A stretch of 5,556 nt of DNA. It comes from Clostridia bacterium. Lineage in GTDB: Bacteria; Bacillota; Clostridia; Christensenellales; Aristaeellaceae. Position numbers and translations under genes: made by a program. A model generated the notes under the pieces. It ran no database searches. It was not told the origin of the DNA and saw only the letters and a list, made by a program, of their open reading frames with translations. Position 1 is the stretch's first letter, and every line of letters starts with the position of its first letter. Below, in pieces: positions 1 through 5,556 of this stretch. The DNA is taken from the NCBI GenBank assembly GCA_030526935.1, contig JAUNBY010000222.1, positions 1-5,556 of the forward strand, in the 5' to 3' direction.

Positions 1-396
1 CTCGAGGTCAAAAGCCAGCTCAAATTCATGGACTACGCGCCGGTTCTGTTCATCTCCGCGCTTACGGGTCAGAGGATGAACCGGCTTCTCGACGAGGTGC
101 GAAAGGTATATAAAGAAGCCTCGCACCGCGTAACGACGGGGCTTTTGAACGAAGTCCTAGCCGACGCGCAGGCGGCGGTACAGCCCCCGTCCATGTCGGG
201 CAGGAGGCTTAAGATATACTACGCGACGCAGCAGGGCGTAAAGCCCCCGACATTCGTGTTCTTCGTAAACGACATGAAACTTATGCACTTTTCCTACGAA
301 CGCTACCTTCAAAACCAGTTCAGAAAGTCGTTCGGCTTTGAGGGTACGCCCATAAAATTCATATTGCGCGAACGCGGAAAGGAAGATGACCGGTAG
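1..396 (+). CDS. der: Ribosome biogenesis GTPase Der (EngA), C-terminal part, truncated by the window edge
   Basis: This is the last 131 codons of a double-GTPase; the reading frame is open from the first base, so the start lies outside the window. Der binds the 50S subunit and is needed for its assembly. Seen here: the end of the second G domain with the G5 motif (F-I-S-A-L-T-G, residues 17-23 counted from the window edge), followed by the KH-like RNA/protein-binding domain (about residues 45-125). That domain carries the typical stretch KIYYATQQGVKPPTF and the block around HFSYERYLQNQFR, ending in the family's usual G-T-P-I-K-F. Full-length Der proteins are about 440 residues, so roughly 70% is missing upstream, including both P-loops. 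The TAG stop at 394-396 shares its last base with the GTG start of plsY. Family assignment is very secure from the C-terminal pattern. The first internal ATG (28) is not a real start. Confidence 0.96.
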   Translation, partial: LEVKSQLKFMDYAPVLFISALTGQRMNRLLDEVRKVYKEASHRVTTGLLNEVLADAQAAVQPPSMSGRRLKIYYATQQGVKPPTFVFFVNDMKLMHFSYERYLQNQFRKSFGFEGTPIKFILRERGKEDDR

Positions 397-1028
397 TGAT
401 AATTAAGCTCGTCGTCATTGCGCTCGCCGGTTATTTGCTGGGGAATATACAGACCGGCGTGCTCGTAAGCAAATCGATAGGAAACTTCGACATAAGGCAT
501 AAGGGTTCCAAAAGCGCGGGAACGACCAACGTTTTGAGGACGATGGGCTGGGTTCCAAGCGTCATAACCCTCCTTGGCGACGTTTTGAAAGGCGCGCTGG
601 GCAGCCTCATAGGGCTTTGGCTCATGGGCGAATGGGGCGCGAGGCTCGGCGGACTCATGGCCGTCATAGGGCATAACTGGCCTGTGCTTTTCGGCTTCAA
701 GGGAGGCAAGGGCATTGCCACATCCCTTGGTCTTATACTCGTGACCGACCCCATAATAGGCGTCATGCTCCCGGTCTGCCAGGCGATAGTCGTAAAACTG
801 ACGCACACCATGTCCATAGCATCCATAGTCTCGGCGACATTTTACCTCATCGCCAGCGTCATAGCGCATTTCGGCGCATGGAATTACATAGCCTTCGCCG
901 TTATAATCTGGGTGCTCGCGGTATATACGCACAGGGAAAACCTCGTGAGAATCCGCGATAAAAAGGAACACAAGCTCGATTTCGAAGAGATAAACGAAAT
1001 ATCAAAGAAGAAAAACCAGGGAGGCTGA
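396..1028 (+). CDS. plsY: Acyl-phosphate:glycerol-3-phosphate acyltransferase PlsY
   Basis: Integral membrane enzyme that moves the acyl group from acyl-phosphate (made by PlsX) to glycerol-3-phosphate, giving lysophosphatidic acid, the first step of phospholipid synthesis. It is 210 residues, a normal length. Helices can be seen at about 4-24, 53-76, 82-98, 110-130, 138-159 and 163-178. Motif 1 lies at 37-51 (GSKSAGTTNVLRTMG), with the conserved Ser38 and Arg48. Motif 2 (GHNWPVLFGFKGGKG, 92-106) is the glycine-rich glycerol-3-phosphate site. Motif 3 is HREN at 179-182. Motif 1 is unusual: most members read G-S-G-N-x-G, here G-S-K-S-A-G. The tail is charged and lysine-rich. The start is a GTG overlapping the der stop by one base, with AGGAAG (380-385) as ribosome binding site inside der, which implies translational coupling. 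Placement after der is common in Bacillota. Confidence 0.96.
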   Translation: MIIKLVVIALAGYLLGNIQTGVLVSKSIGNFDIRHKGSKSAGTTNVLRTMGWVPSVITLLGDVLKGALGSLIGLWLMGEWGARLGGLMAVIGHNWPVLFGFKGGKGIATSLGLILVTDPIIGVMLPVCQAIVVKLTHTMSIASIVSATFYLIASVIAHFGAWNYIAFAVIIWVLAVYTHRENLVRIRDKKEHKLDFEEINEISKKKNQGG

Positions 1029-1032
1029 CAAT

Positions 1033-2550
1033 ATGAGGTATCTTGTTGGACTGGACATCGGAACCTCGGGAGCCAAGTGCATACTGTCGGATGAATCGGG
1101 CAGGGTCGTGGCTTCCAAAACCGTCGAGTACCCGCTTTACACCCCAAAGCCCGGCTGGGCGGAGCAAAACCCCGAGGACTGGTACAGGGGCATCTGCGAG
1201 GGCGCGAATCACATTATGAAGGCTTCAGGCGTCAAGGCGGAGGACATAGCCGGTCTGAGCCTTTCGGGACAGATGCACGGGCTTGTGGCGCTTGACAGGG
1301 ATTACAAAGTCATCCGCCCGTCGATTCTCTGGTGCGACCAGAGGACGCAGAAGCAGTGCGACTGGATAACCGCAAAGGCCCAGGCGCGCGGAGGGCTTTT
1401 AAGCTTCACAAACAACGCCATGCTCACGGGCTATACCGGGGGCAAGATACTGTGGCTTCGCGACGAGGAACCCGAAAACTTCGAGAGGATGAAGGTATTC
1501 TGCTGCCCCAAGGACTATATACGCTTCATGCTCACCGGGGTCGTCGCGACCGACGTATCCGACGCCTCGGGAACGGGCTTTTTCGACACGAAAAGGCGCG
1601 CGTGGTCAAAGGAACTGATAGAGCTTGCGGGGCTTGACATGTCCATATTCCCGCAAAGCCTCGAATCGACCGAACTCGCGGGGACGGTGACGAAGGAAGC
1701 CGCGAGGCTCACCGGGCTTCCCGAAGGGCTCAAGGTGTACGCCGGCGGAGGCGACGCGGTTATACAGACGACCGGCTCGGGGCTTGTAAAGCCCGGCATA
1801 CTCGGCGTCGTAGTGGGAACCGCCGGAAACGTCGCCATGGGCTTCAAGGGCTATCACGACAATCCCGACGGCAAATTGCAGGTATTTTGCAACAACGCCC
1901 CCGGACTCTGGCACAGCCTCGGCTGTACGCTCGCCGCTGGAAGCGCCTATCGCTGGTACAGGGACACGCTTTGCGAGGGCGACGTGGTTAAGGCTAAGGC
2001 CGACGGGAAGAACGTATACGATTTGATGGGCGCGCAGGCGGAGTCCTCCCGTCCGGGATCCAACGGCGTGGTATTTTTGCCATACCTCGCGGGCGAGCGA
2101 TGCCCCTATCCGGACCCAAACTGCCGGGGCGTGTTCTACGGCATGAGCCTCTCGACGACCCGGGGGGACATGACCCGCTCGGTCATGGAGGGCGTCACCT
2201 ATTCTCTCAAGCAGGTCGCCGACCTCGTCAAACGCATAGCTCCCGCCGAAAAGATATATACATCCGGCGGAGGCTCGGCGTCGGCCCTGTGGCGTCAGAT
2301 ACAGGCCGACGTGTTCGAGCTTCCCGTATATACCATGTCCGCCGCGAGCGAGGGCGGAGCCTACGGCGCGGTGCTCGTAGCCGGCGTGGGCGCAGGCATA
2401 TGGTCGAATCTCGACGAGGCCATAACGGTTCTTAAGGTCGAGACCGAAACCCTGCCCAACCCCGCCAACCGCCAGGCTTACGCGGACGGCTTCGGCGTCT
2501 ACGAGGCGCTGTATCCGAGCCTCAAGCCGGTATTTGATATGAATAACTAA
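1033..2550 (+). CDS. xylB: Xylulokinase (FGGY carbohydrate kinase)
   Basis: Phosphorylates D-xylulose to D-xylulose 5-phosphate with ATP in the cytoplasm, the step that delivers xylose or xylulose to the pentose phosphate pathway. It is 505 residues, within the FGGY family range. The N-terminal domain opens with the phosphate-binding strand LVGLDIGTSGAK (Asp8). SGQMHG at 78-83 is the sugar-site signature that marks xylulokinases. WCDQRT (100-105), the TGYTGGKILWL stretch (132-142) and TDVSDASGTG (173-182) follow. The C-terminal domain contains AGGGD with the probable catalytic base Asp241, then FLPYLAGERCP (348-358) and the ATP-side signature SGGGSASALWRQIQAD (411-426). All key residues seem present. 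The ATG is preceded by AGGGAGG (1018-1024) at an 8-base spacing, inside the end of plsY. Only 4 bases separate it from plsY, so co-transcription is likely. No xylose isomerase or xylose regulator lies in the window; action on another ketose cannot be excluded. Confidence 0.93.
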   Translation: MRYLVGLDIGTSGAKCILSDESGRVVASKTVEYPLYTPKPGWAEQNPEDWYRGICEGANHIMKASGVKAEDIAGLSLSGQMHGLVALDRDYKVIRPSILWCDQRTQKQCDWITAKAQARGGLLSFTNNAMLTGYTGGKILWLRDEEPENFERMKVFCCPKDYIRFMLTGVVATDVSDASGTGFFDTKRRAWSKELIELAGLDMSIFPQSLESTELAGTVTKEAARLTGLPEGLKVYAGGGDAVIQTTGSGLVKPGILGVVVGTAGNVAMGFKGYHDNPDGKLQVFCNNAPGLWHSLGCTLAAGSAYRWYRDTLCEGDVVKAKADGKNVYDLMGAQAESSRPGSNGVVFLPYLAGERCPYPDPNCRGVFYGMSLSTTRGDMTRSVMEGVTYSLKQVADLVKRIAPAEKIYTSGGGSASALWRQIQADVFELPVYTMSAASEGGAYGAVLVAGVGAGIWSNLDEAITVLKVETETLPNPANRQAYADGFGVYEALYPSLKPVFDMNN

Positions 2551-2561
2551 ATGGCGATGCG

Positions 2562-2590
2562 CAGGGGCTGTCACGAAGTGGCAGCCCCTG
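2562..2590 (+). repeat. 13-bp hairpin between xylB and pepT
   Basis: Bases 2562-2574 pair with 2578-2590 (CAGGGGCTGTCAC against GTGGCAGCCCCTG) around a GAA triloop, with one G-U pair (2571/2581). No T-run follows on the + strand (next bases AACATGCGGC) and none precedes it to serve the - strand, so it is not a classical intrinsic terminator. It starts 12 bases after the xylB stop and ends 38 bases before the pepT start. Possible roles, all inference: mRNA stabiliser or processing site at the xylB 3' end, weak attenuator before pepT, or a copy of a dispersed palindrome. The fold is secure, the role is not. Confidence 0.7.
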
Positions 2591-2614
2591 AACATGCGGC
2601 GTCAATAACAACCG

Positions 2615-2620
2615 AAAGGA
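2615..2620 (+). promoter_or_regulatory. Ribosome binding site that fixes the pepT start
   Basis: AAAGGA lies 8 bases before the ATG at 2629. The frame stays open upstream to an ATG at 2551, directly after the xylB stop, but that codon has no comparable purine-rich site and the 26 extra codons would run through the hairpin. The Shine-Dalgarno and the family N-terminus both support 2629. Confidence 0.8.
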
Positions 2621-2628
2621 ATATTGAA

Positions 2629-3831
2629 ATGAAGGTATCCGAAAGATTTCTCAAATACGCGCATATCGATACCGCGTCAAGCGAAGATACGCACACTACG
2701 CCATCCACTCCCGCTCAAATGCCCTTCGCCCGTTCGCTGGCCGAAGAAATGCGCGAAATGGGGCTTGAGGACGTCGTCGTATCCGAATTTGGCTATGTCT
2801 ACGCGACCGTTCCCGCGACCGCGCCAGGGGATACCATAGGCCTTATCGCGCATATGGACACTTCTCCCGATATGCCCGCAGCGCCTTTGAACGAGCGCGT
2901 CATAAAATACGAGGGCGGGGATGTGGTGCTCAACGCGGATAAGGATATAGTAATGCGCGTCAGCGATTTTCCCTCGCTGAATACTCATATTGGAGAGGAT
3001 ATTATAGTAACCGACGGCGCCACGCTTTTAGGAAGCGACGACAAGGCGGGCATCGCCGAAATTATGACGCTGTGCGAACGCCTTTTGGCCGACAAGGGCA
3101 TACCCCACCCGAAACTTCGCGTTGCCTTCACGCCCGACGAGGAGATAGGGGAGGGCGCGGATCACTTCGACGTCGACTTTTTCGGCGCGAAATACGCCTA
3201 CACCGTCGACGGGGGCGATTTGGGCGAAATAGAATACGAGAACTTTAACGCCGCGACCGCCCGTGTCGCGATAAACGGCGTAAACATACACCCAGGCTCG
3301 GCAAAGAATAAAATGCTGAACGCGTCCCTTATAGCCGTCGAACTGGCCAACCTGCTTCCCGCCGCGGAGACCCCCGCGCACACCGAGGGCTATGAGGGAT
3401 TTTATCACCTTTGTTCGATAAACGGCGACGAGGAACGCGCGACGCTTAAGTATATAATCCGCGACCACGACCGCGTAAAATTCGAACGGCGCAAGGATTT
3501 TTTCAAAGCCTGCACAGGCTTATTGAGCGAAAAGTACGGCGAGCGCTTTATACAGTGCGATATCATCGACAGCTATTACAATATGCGCGAGATAATGGAA
3601 AAGCATATGGACGTAGTCGAGCGGGCGGTAAAGGCCATGAACAAATGCGCGGTAAAGCCTCTCATACAGCCCATACGCGGCGGAACGGACGGCGCGCGCC
3701 TCTCTTTCATGGGCTTGCCCTGCCCCAACCTTTCGACCGGCGGGCACAACTTCCACGGCAGATACGAATACATAAGCATACAGAGCATGGAGAAGATGGT
3801 AGACGTGCTCGAGGCGCTGGTGAGCCTGTAA
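2629..3831 (+). CDS. pepT: Peptidase T (tripeptide aminopeptidase), M20 family
   Basis: Cytoplasmic zinc aminopeptidase that removes the N-terminal residue from tripeptides, completing the breakdown of imported or internal peptides. It is 400 residues, matching the roughly 410 usual for PepT. The N-terminus MKVSERFLKYAHIDTAS is typical of the family. The metal site of the M20 fold is complete: His75 and Asp77 (HMDTSPD), bridging Asp137 (GSDDKAG), the general base Glu171 with ligand Glu172 (TPDEEIG), Asp194 (TVDGGD) and His376 (GGHNFHG). The dimerisation (lid) domain, roughly 205-315, includes HPGSAK (221-226). The IRGGTDGARLSF segment (349-360) is also characteristic. The gene follows xylB after 78 bases that contain a hairpin, so it may be a downstream member of the same transcript or have its own weak promoter; none is convincing. 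No terminator with a T-run is visible in the 39 bases after its stop. Confidence 0.95.
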   Translation: MKVSERFLKYAHIDTASSEDTHTTPSTPAQMPFARSLAEEMREMGLEDVVVSEFGYVYATVPATAPGDTIGLIAHMDTSPDMPAAPLNERVIKYEGGDVVLNADKDIVMRVSDFPSLNTHIGEDIIVTDGATLLGSDDKAGIAEIMTLCERLLADKGIPHPKLRVAFTPDEEIGEGADHFDVDFFGAKYAYTVDGGDLGEIEYENFNAATARVAINGVNIHPGSAKNKMLNASLIAVELANLLPAAETPAHTEGYEGFYHLCSINGDEERATLKYIIRDHDRVKFERRKDFFKACTGLLSEKYGERFIQCDIIDSYYNMREIMEKHMDVVERAVKAMNKCAVKPLIQPIRGGTDGARLSFMGLPCPNLSTGGHNFHGRYEYISIQSMEKMVDVLEALVSL

Positions 3832-3857
3832 TATTTTCGGATGTGCCATAAGGTTTA

Positions 3858-3880
3858 GCGCGAACCATTGCTATTCGCGC
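3858..3880. other. Small inverted repeat between the convergent genes
   Basis: GCGCGAA (3858-3864) and TTCGCGC (3874-3880) form a perfect 7-bp stem with a 9-base loop. The loop and right arm take in the stop codon and last codons of the transporter gene. Neither strand shows a T-run after the stem, so a terminator function is weakly supported. It is the only candidate for 3'-end formation in the 39-base gap that serves both pepT and the transporter. Confidence 0.4.
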
Positions 3881-5325
3881 CCTTCGGCCTCCTCGCGGTC
3901 GAGCCTGCGGCGGATGCGGCGGCGTTTATGGGCGGTCTTTATGGCGAACAGCGTGTGATTAAAATGGGAAATGCCGCCGCTTAACAAAACCGGGACGCTT
4001 TGCGCGTTTTCCTCCGTAAGCCTGCGCAAAACGGCGATTGCTATCGCAAAGCGCATAATCCCGCCGATAAAGAAAAGCGCGTTATAGCGGGTGATGGTAG
4101 CCGCACCGACGGTTATGCCAAGCGCGTCTACGGGGCTTAGAACGTTGTCGAGAAGCATTCCGCCGACGGCTGAACCGAGCGCCAGCCCCAAAAGTTGCGA
4201 GAAAAGGAAGTAGACCGCGAAGTACATGGAGCGGTTATGCGGCTTGGACTTATTCATGAACAGGTTTTGAAGAGTAAGATCAACCGCGCAGTATATGCCG
4301 CCCGACCACGCGTTGGCGAAGAATATCTGAACGAACTCGAATCCCCTTGGCATCAACACCCACATAAGAGGCGTCAAGCTGCATAAAAACGCGCTCACCT
4401 GCAATATGGGTTTATTGCCGTAAGTATCGATGGCGCGCCCCCAGCGGGAAATGAGTATTATCAGGAACAGATTGCTGGCCACCTGTCCCGTGAGGATTAT
4501 GTCGAAGTTGGACATTCCCAGCACGCTTTTTGAATAGACGTTGTTGTAGGGACTCGTCACCTGAACCGCGAACAGCCACATGGTGAGCACTATAACGGTT
4601 CTCATGTATTCTTTGTCCTTCAGAACCGTCAGAAGCATCTTAAGAAGCGGCGTATCGCGCTCGGTCTTATCCATATGGGATTCAGACAGCCGGATGTAGC
4701 TTGCGATGTCAAGGGAGCCGAAGACGCCCGCGATTGTGAACACCACCGCGTAAGCGGTATAGCCGGGGAGCCTGTCGAGCAATACCCCAACTATAAGCCC
4801 CACGCCCAGACCCACGAACGTGGACACGCGCGTCCTTACCGCGAAGTAGCGCCCGCGTATGCGCATGGGGACGTTGTCGCTGGCGATCGTATAAAACGCG
4901 ACGTTCATAAACGGCGCCATCGACGCGCTCACGAGCGCCAGTATGAAAGCGCCCCACAGCCTCAACTGCGGGAATTCCATCGGTATTATGAACGGTATCA
5001 GGGCGAACGGTATCCATATAAGCCGCTGAATAAAGCCCGATATGAGCATCATCTTTCGGGGCTTGCACGTCTTTTCGAGCAAATACGAGCACACGAACTG
5101 AAACGCGTTGGCTATCGCGGGCAGCGCTATAACCATTCCGTAAAGCGTGTCCGACGCGCCCAATTCCTTGAAGTATCCCGTTATCGCGACGCCCGTCGTG
5201 ATGTTCGACCACACTATGCCATACGCGACCGCCACTATGAGCGCCCGCAGCACCTTTATCGTCTCGGCGTCAAGACCCACCGTGTCAAACAGCTCAAACT
5301 TATGCCTCGGAAAACGCAGTCTCAT
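3871..5325 (-). CDS. Major facilitator superfamily (MFS) transporter, substrate unknown
   Basis: A 484-residue inner-membrane protein with twelve likely helices, at about 27-49, 60-82, 91-115, 122-147, 166-186, 188-208, 242-262, 274-293, 305-325, 329-353, 366-394 and 415-433. The long cytoplasmic loop between helices 6 and 7 (209-241) splits it into the usual 6+6 halves. A motif-A-like loop between helices 8 and 9 (SRWGRAIDTYGNKPIL, 293-308) and a degenerate one between helices 2 and 3 (83-91) support the MFS call, as does RIRGRYFAVRTR (155-166) before helix 5, common in clostridial MFS proteins. A cytoplasmic tail of about 50 residues ends in a strongly basic cluster (KRRRIRRR, 467-474) and then an acidic end. 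The start is supported by GAAGGG at 5340-5335, nine bases before the ATG. It converges on pepT and stands alone here. Substrate and direction (uptake or efflux) cannot be inferred; a link to sugar uptake through nearby xylB would be speculation. Confidence 0.88.
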   Translation of the reverse strand: MRLRFPRHKFELFDTVGLDAETIKVLRALIVAVAYGIVWSNITTGVAITGYFKELGASDTLYGMVIALPAIANAFQFVCSYLLEKTCKPRKMMLISGFIQRLIWIPFALIPFIIPMEFPQLRLWGAFILALVSASMAPFMNVAFYTIASDNVPMRIRGRYFAVRTRVSTFVGLGVGLIVGVLLDRLPGYTAYAVVFTIAGVFGSLDIASYIRLSESHMDKTERDTPLLKMLLTVLKDKEYMRTVIVLTMWLFAVQVTSPYNNVYSKSVLGMSNFDIILTGQVASNLFLIILISRWGRAIDTYGNKPILQVSAFLCSLTPLMWVLMPRGFEFVQIFFANAWSGGIYCAVDLTLQNLFMNKSKPHNRSMYFAVYFLFSQLLGLALGSAVGGMLLDNVLSPVDALGITVGAATITRYNALFFIGGIMRFAIAIAVLRRLTEENAQSVPVLLSGGISHFNHTLFAIKTAHKRRRIRRRLDREEAEGRE

Positions 5326-5364
5326 ACGTTAATTCCCTTCTTTGGGTAGGCCCGCGGGCGGTGG

Positions 5365-5375
5365 ACGCCCGGAAC
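5365..5375. repeat. 11-base direct repeat, copy 1
   Basis: ACGCCCGGAAC, identical to the copy at 5418-5428. On the - strand it reads GTTCCGGGCGT and lies about 40 bases upstream of the transporter start codon. Its left part is the 3' arm of a small hairpin. It might be an operator half-site for the transporter, by inference only. Confidence 0.5.
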
Positions 5376-5417
5376 AGGCAGAGTTGCGGATAACGATATT
5401 TGCCGGGAGTGTATTGC

Positions 5418-5428
5418 ACGCCCGGAAC
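5418..5428. repeat. 11-base direct repeat, copy 2
   Basis: Second exact copy of ACGCCCGGAAC, offset by 53 bases from the first, close to five helical turns. It too supplies the 3' arm of a small inverted repeat (CCGGG at 5403-5407 with CCCGG at 5421-5425). Confidence 0.5.
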
Positions 5429-5516
5429 CACCGCGCGGCGTGGTTTTAAACGGGCTACATCGTTACTTGCACCGATAGATAAACGACCTTACACAACAAC
5501 GAATCCGTAGGGGCGT

Positions 5517-5556
5517 CTGCCTCTCCTGTAAGGAGAGGTGGCAGTGCGAAGCACTG
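5517..5556. repeat. Tandem palindromes, probably the edge of a dispersed intergenic repeat
   Basis: Two adjacent hairpins. CCTCTCCT (5520-5527) pairs with AGGAGAGG (5531-5538) around a GTA loop. CAGTGC (5542-5547) pairs with GCACTG (5551-5556) around GAA, and its right arm ends exactly at the window edge. A second pairing CTGCC/GGCAG (5517-5521 with 5540-5544) competes with both. This arrangement, with GTAGGGGCG just before it (5507-5515), resembles short palindromic repeats scattered between genes in many clostridial genomes; that likeness is from memory and not tested here. The element continues beyond the window. Confidence 0.6.

Larger units (their letters stand above)
5350..5445. other. 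GC-rich, hairpin-prone leader upstream of the MFS gene
   Basis: The 231 bases upstream of the transporter start contain no plausible gene. The near half holds several small inverted repeats: a perfect palindrome GCCCGCGGGC (5350-5359); CGGGCG/CGCCCG (5355-5360 with 5366-5371); CCGGG/CCCGG (5403-5407 with 5421-5425); and AACCAC/GTGGTT (5426-5431 with 5440-5445), the last followed by two more Ts on the + strand. If the transporter is transcribed from beyond 5450 on the - strand, its 5' leader would be well structured. No known riboswitch pattern was recognised, and no -10/-35 pair was good enough to annotate. Confidence 0.4.

Noticed and set aside
309..971. 220-codon open frame on the - strand opposite plsY
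   Set aside because: Shadow of plsY; its composition is unlike a real protein (many His, Tyr and Arg) and no motif is seen.
2562..2590. Intrinsic terminator after xylB
   Set aside because: The stem is strong, but no T-run follows it on the + strand, so it is recorded as a hairpin of unknown role.
1606..2595. 329-codon open frame on the - strand opposite xylB
   Set aside because: It lies across a clear FGGY kinase whose conserved motifs are all on the + strand. The product has no recognisable fold and is rich in Gly, Ala, Arg, His and Val, as expected from the complement of GC-rich codons. No good ribosome binding site was noted.
3028..3468. 146-codon open frame on the - strand inside pepT
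   Set aside because: Opposite the catalytic core of PepT, with no ribosome binding site or domain evidence.
4675..5349. 224-codon open frame on the + strand opposite the MFS gene
   Set aside because: The product is rich in Arg, His, Tyr and Pro with no hydrophobic core, a typical mirror of a membrane protein gene. The - strand frame has twelve helices and a ribosome binding site.
5426..5449. Rho-independent terminator on the + strand (AACCAC stem followed by Ts)
   Set aside because: The stem is only 6 bp with an 8-base loop, just two Ts remain after the stem, and no + strand gene lies upstream of it for more than 1.5 kb.
5446..5500. Sigma-70-type promoter for the transporter on the - strand
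   Set aside because: AT-rich stretches such as TTTATCTATC exist, but no -35/-10 pair has both good matches and 16-18 base spacing.
5350..5556. CRISPR array or riboswitch in the intergenic region
   Set aside because: Only two copies of an 11-mer occur, too short and too few for CRISPR; no known riboswitch core was recognised.

Overview
The window looks like part of a GC-rich chromosome of a Gram-positive bacterium of the Bacillota, probably a gut-type clostridial lineage. The basis is the coupling of the end of der (EngA GTPase) to plsY, a pairing familiar in that phylum, clear AGGAGG-type ribosome binding sites, and a palindromic intergenic repeat at the right edge that resembles dispersed repeats of clostridial genomes. 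By eye the GC content is in the high fifties. Despite this, isoleucine is written mostly with ATA. No species can be named from the sequence alone.

Layout. Positions 1-396 hold the 3' end of der (G5 motif and KH-like domain). plsY (396-1028) starts on a GTG that overlaps the der stop codon by one base. xylB, a xylulokinase (1033-2550), follows after 4 bases with a strong Shine-Dalgarno. A 78-base gap with a 13-bp hairpin separates it from pepT, tripeptide aminopeptidase (2629-3831). These four genes run on the + strand and can be read as one transcription unit. The hairpin may modulate read-through into pepT. On the - strand, converging on pepT with only 39 bases between stop codons, is a 12-helix major facilitator superfamily transporter (5325-3871). 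Positions 5326-5556 hold no gene. They contain a GC-rich leader with several small inverted repeats and an 11-base direct repeat upstream of the transporter, then tandem hairpins that run off the window.

How the genes work together. The cluster is mixed housekeeping and metabolism. Der acts in 50S ribosome assembly. PlsY makes lysophosphatidic acid for membrane phospholipids. XylB feeds D-xylulose into the pentose phosphate pathway. PepT finishes the breakdown of peptides. There is no obvious single pathway, and the transporter's substrate cannot be told.

Nothing here amounts to a new system. The points most worth a second look are the two hairpin/repeat elements, the duplicated 11-mer in the transporter leader, the variant first motif of PlsY, the ATA-dominated isoleucine usage, and the presence of xylB where gpsA often follows plsY.
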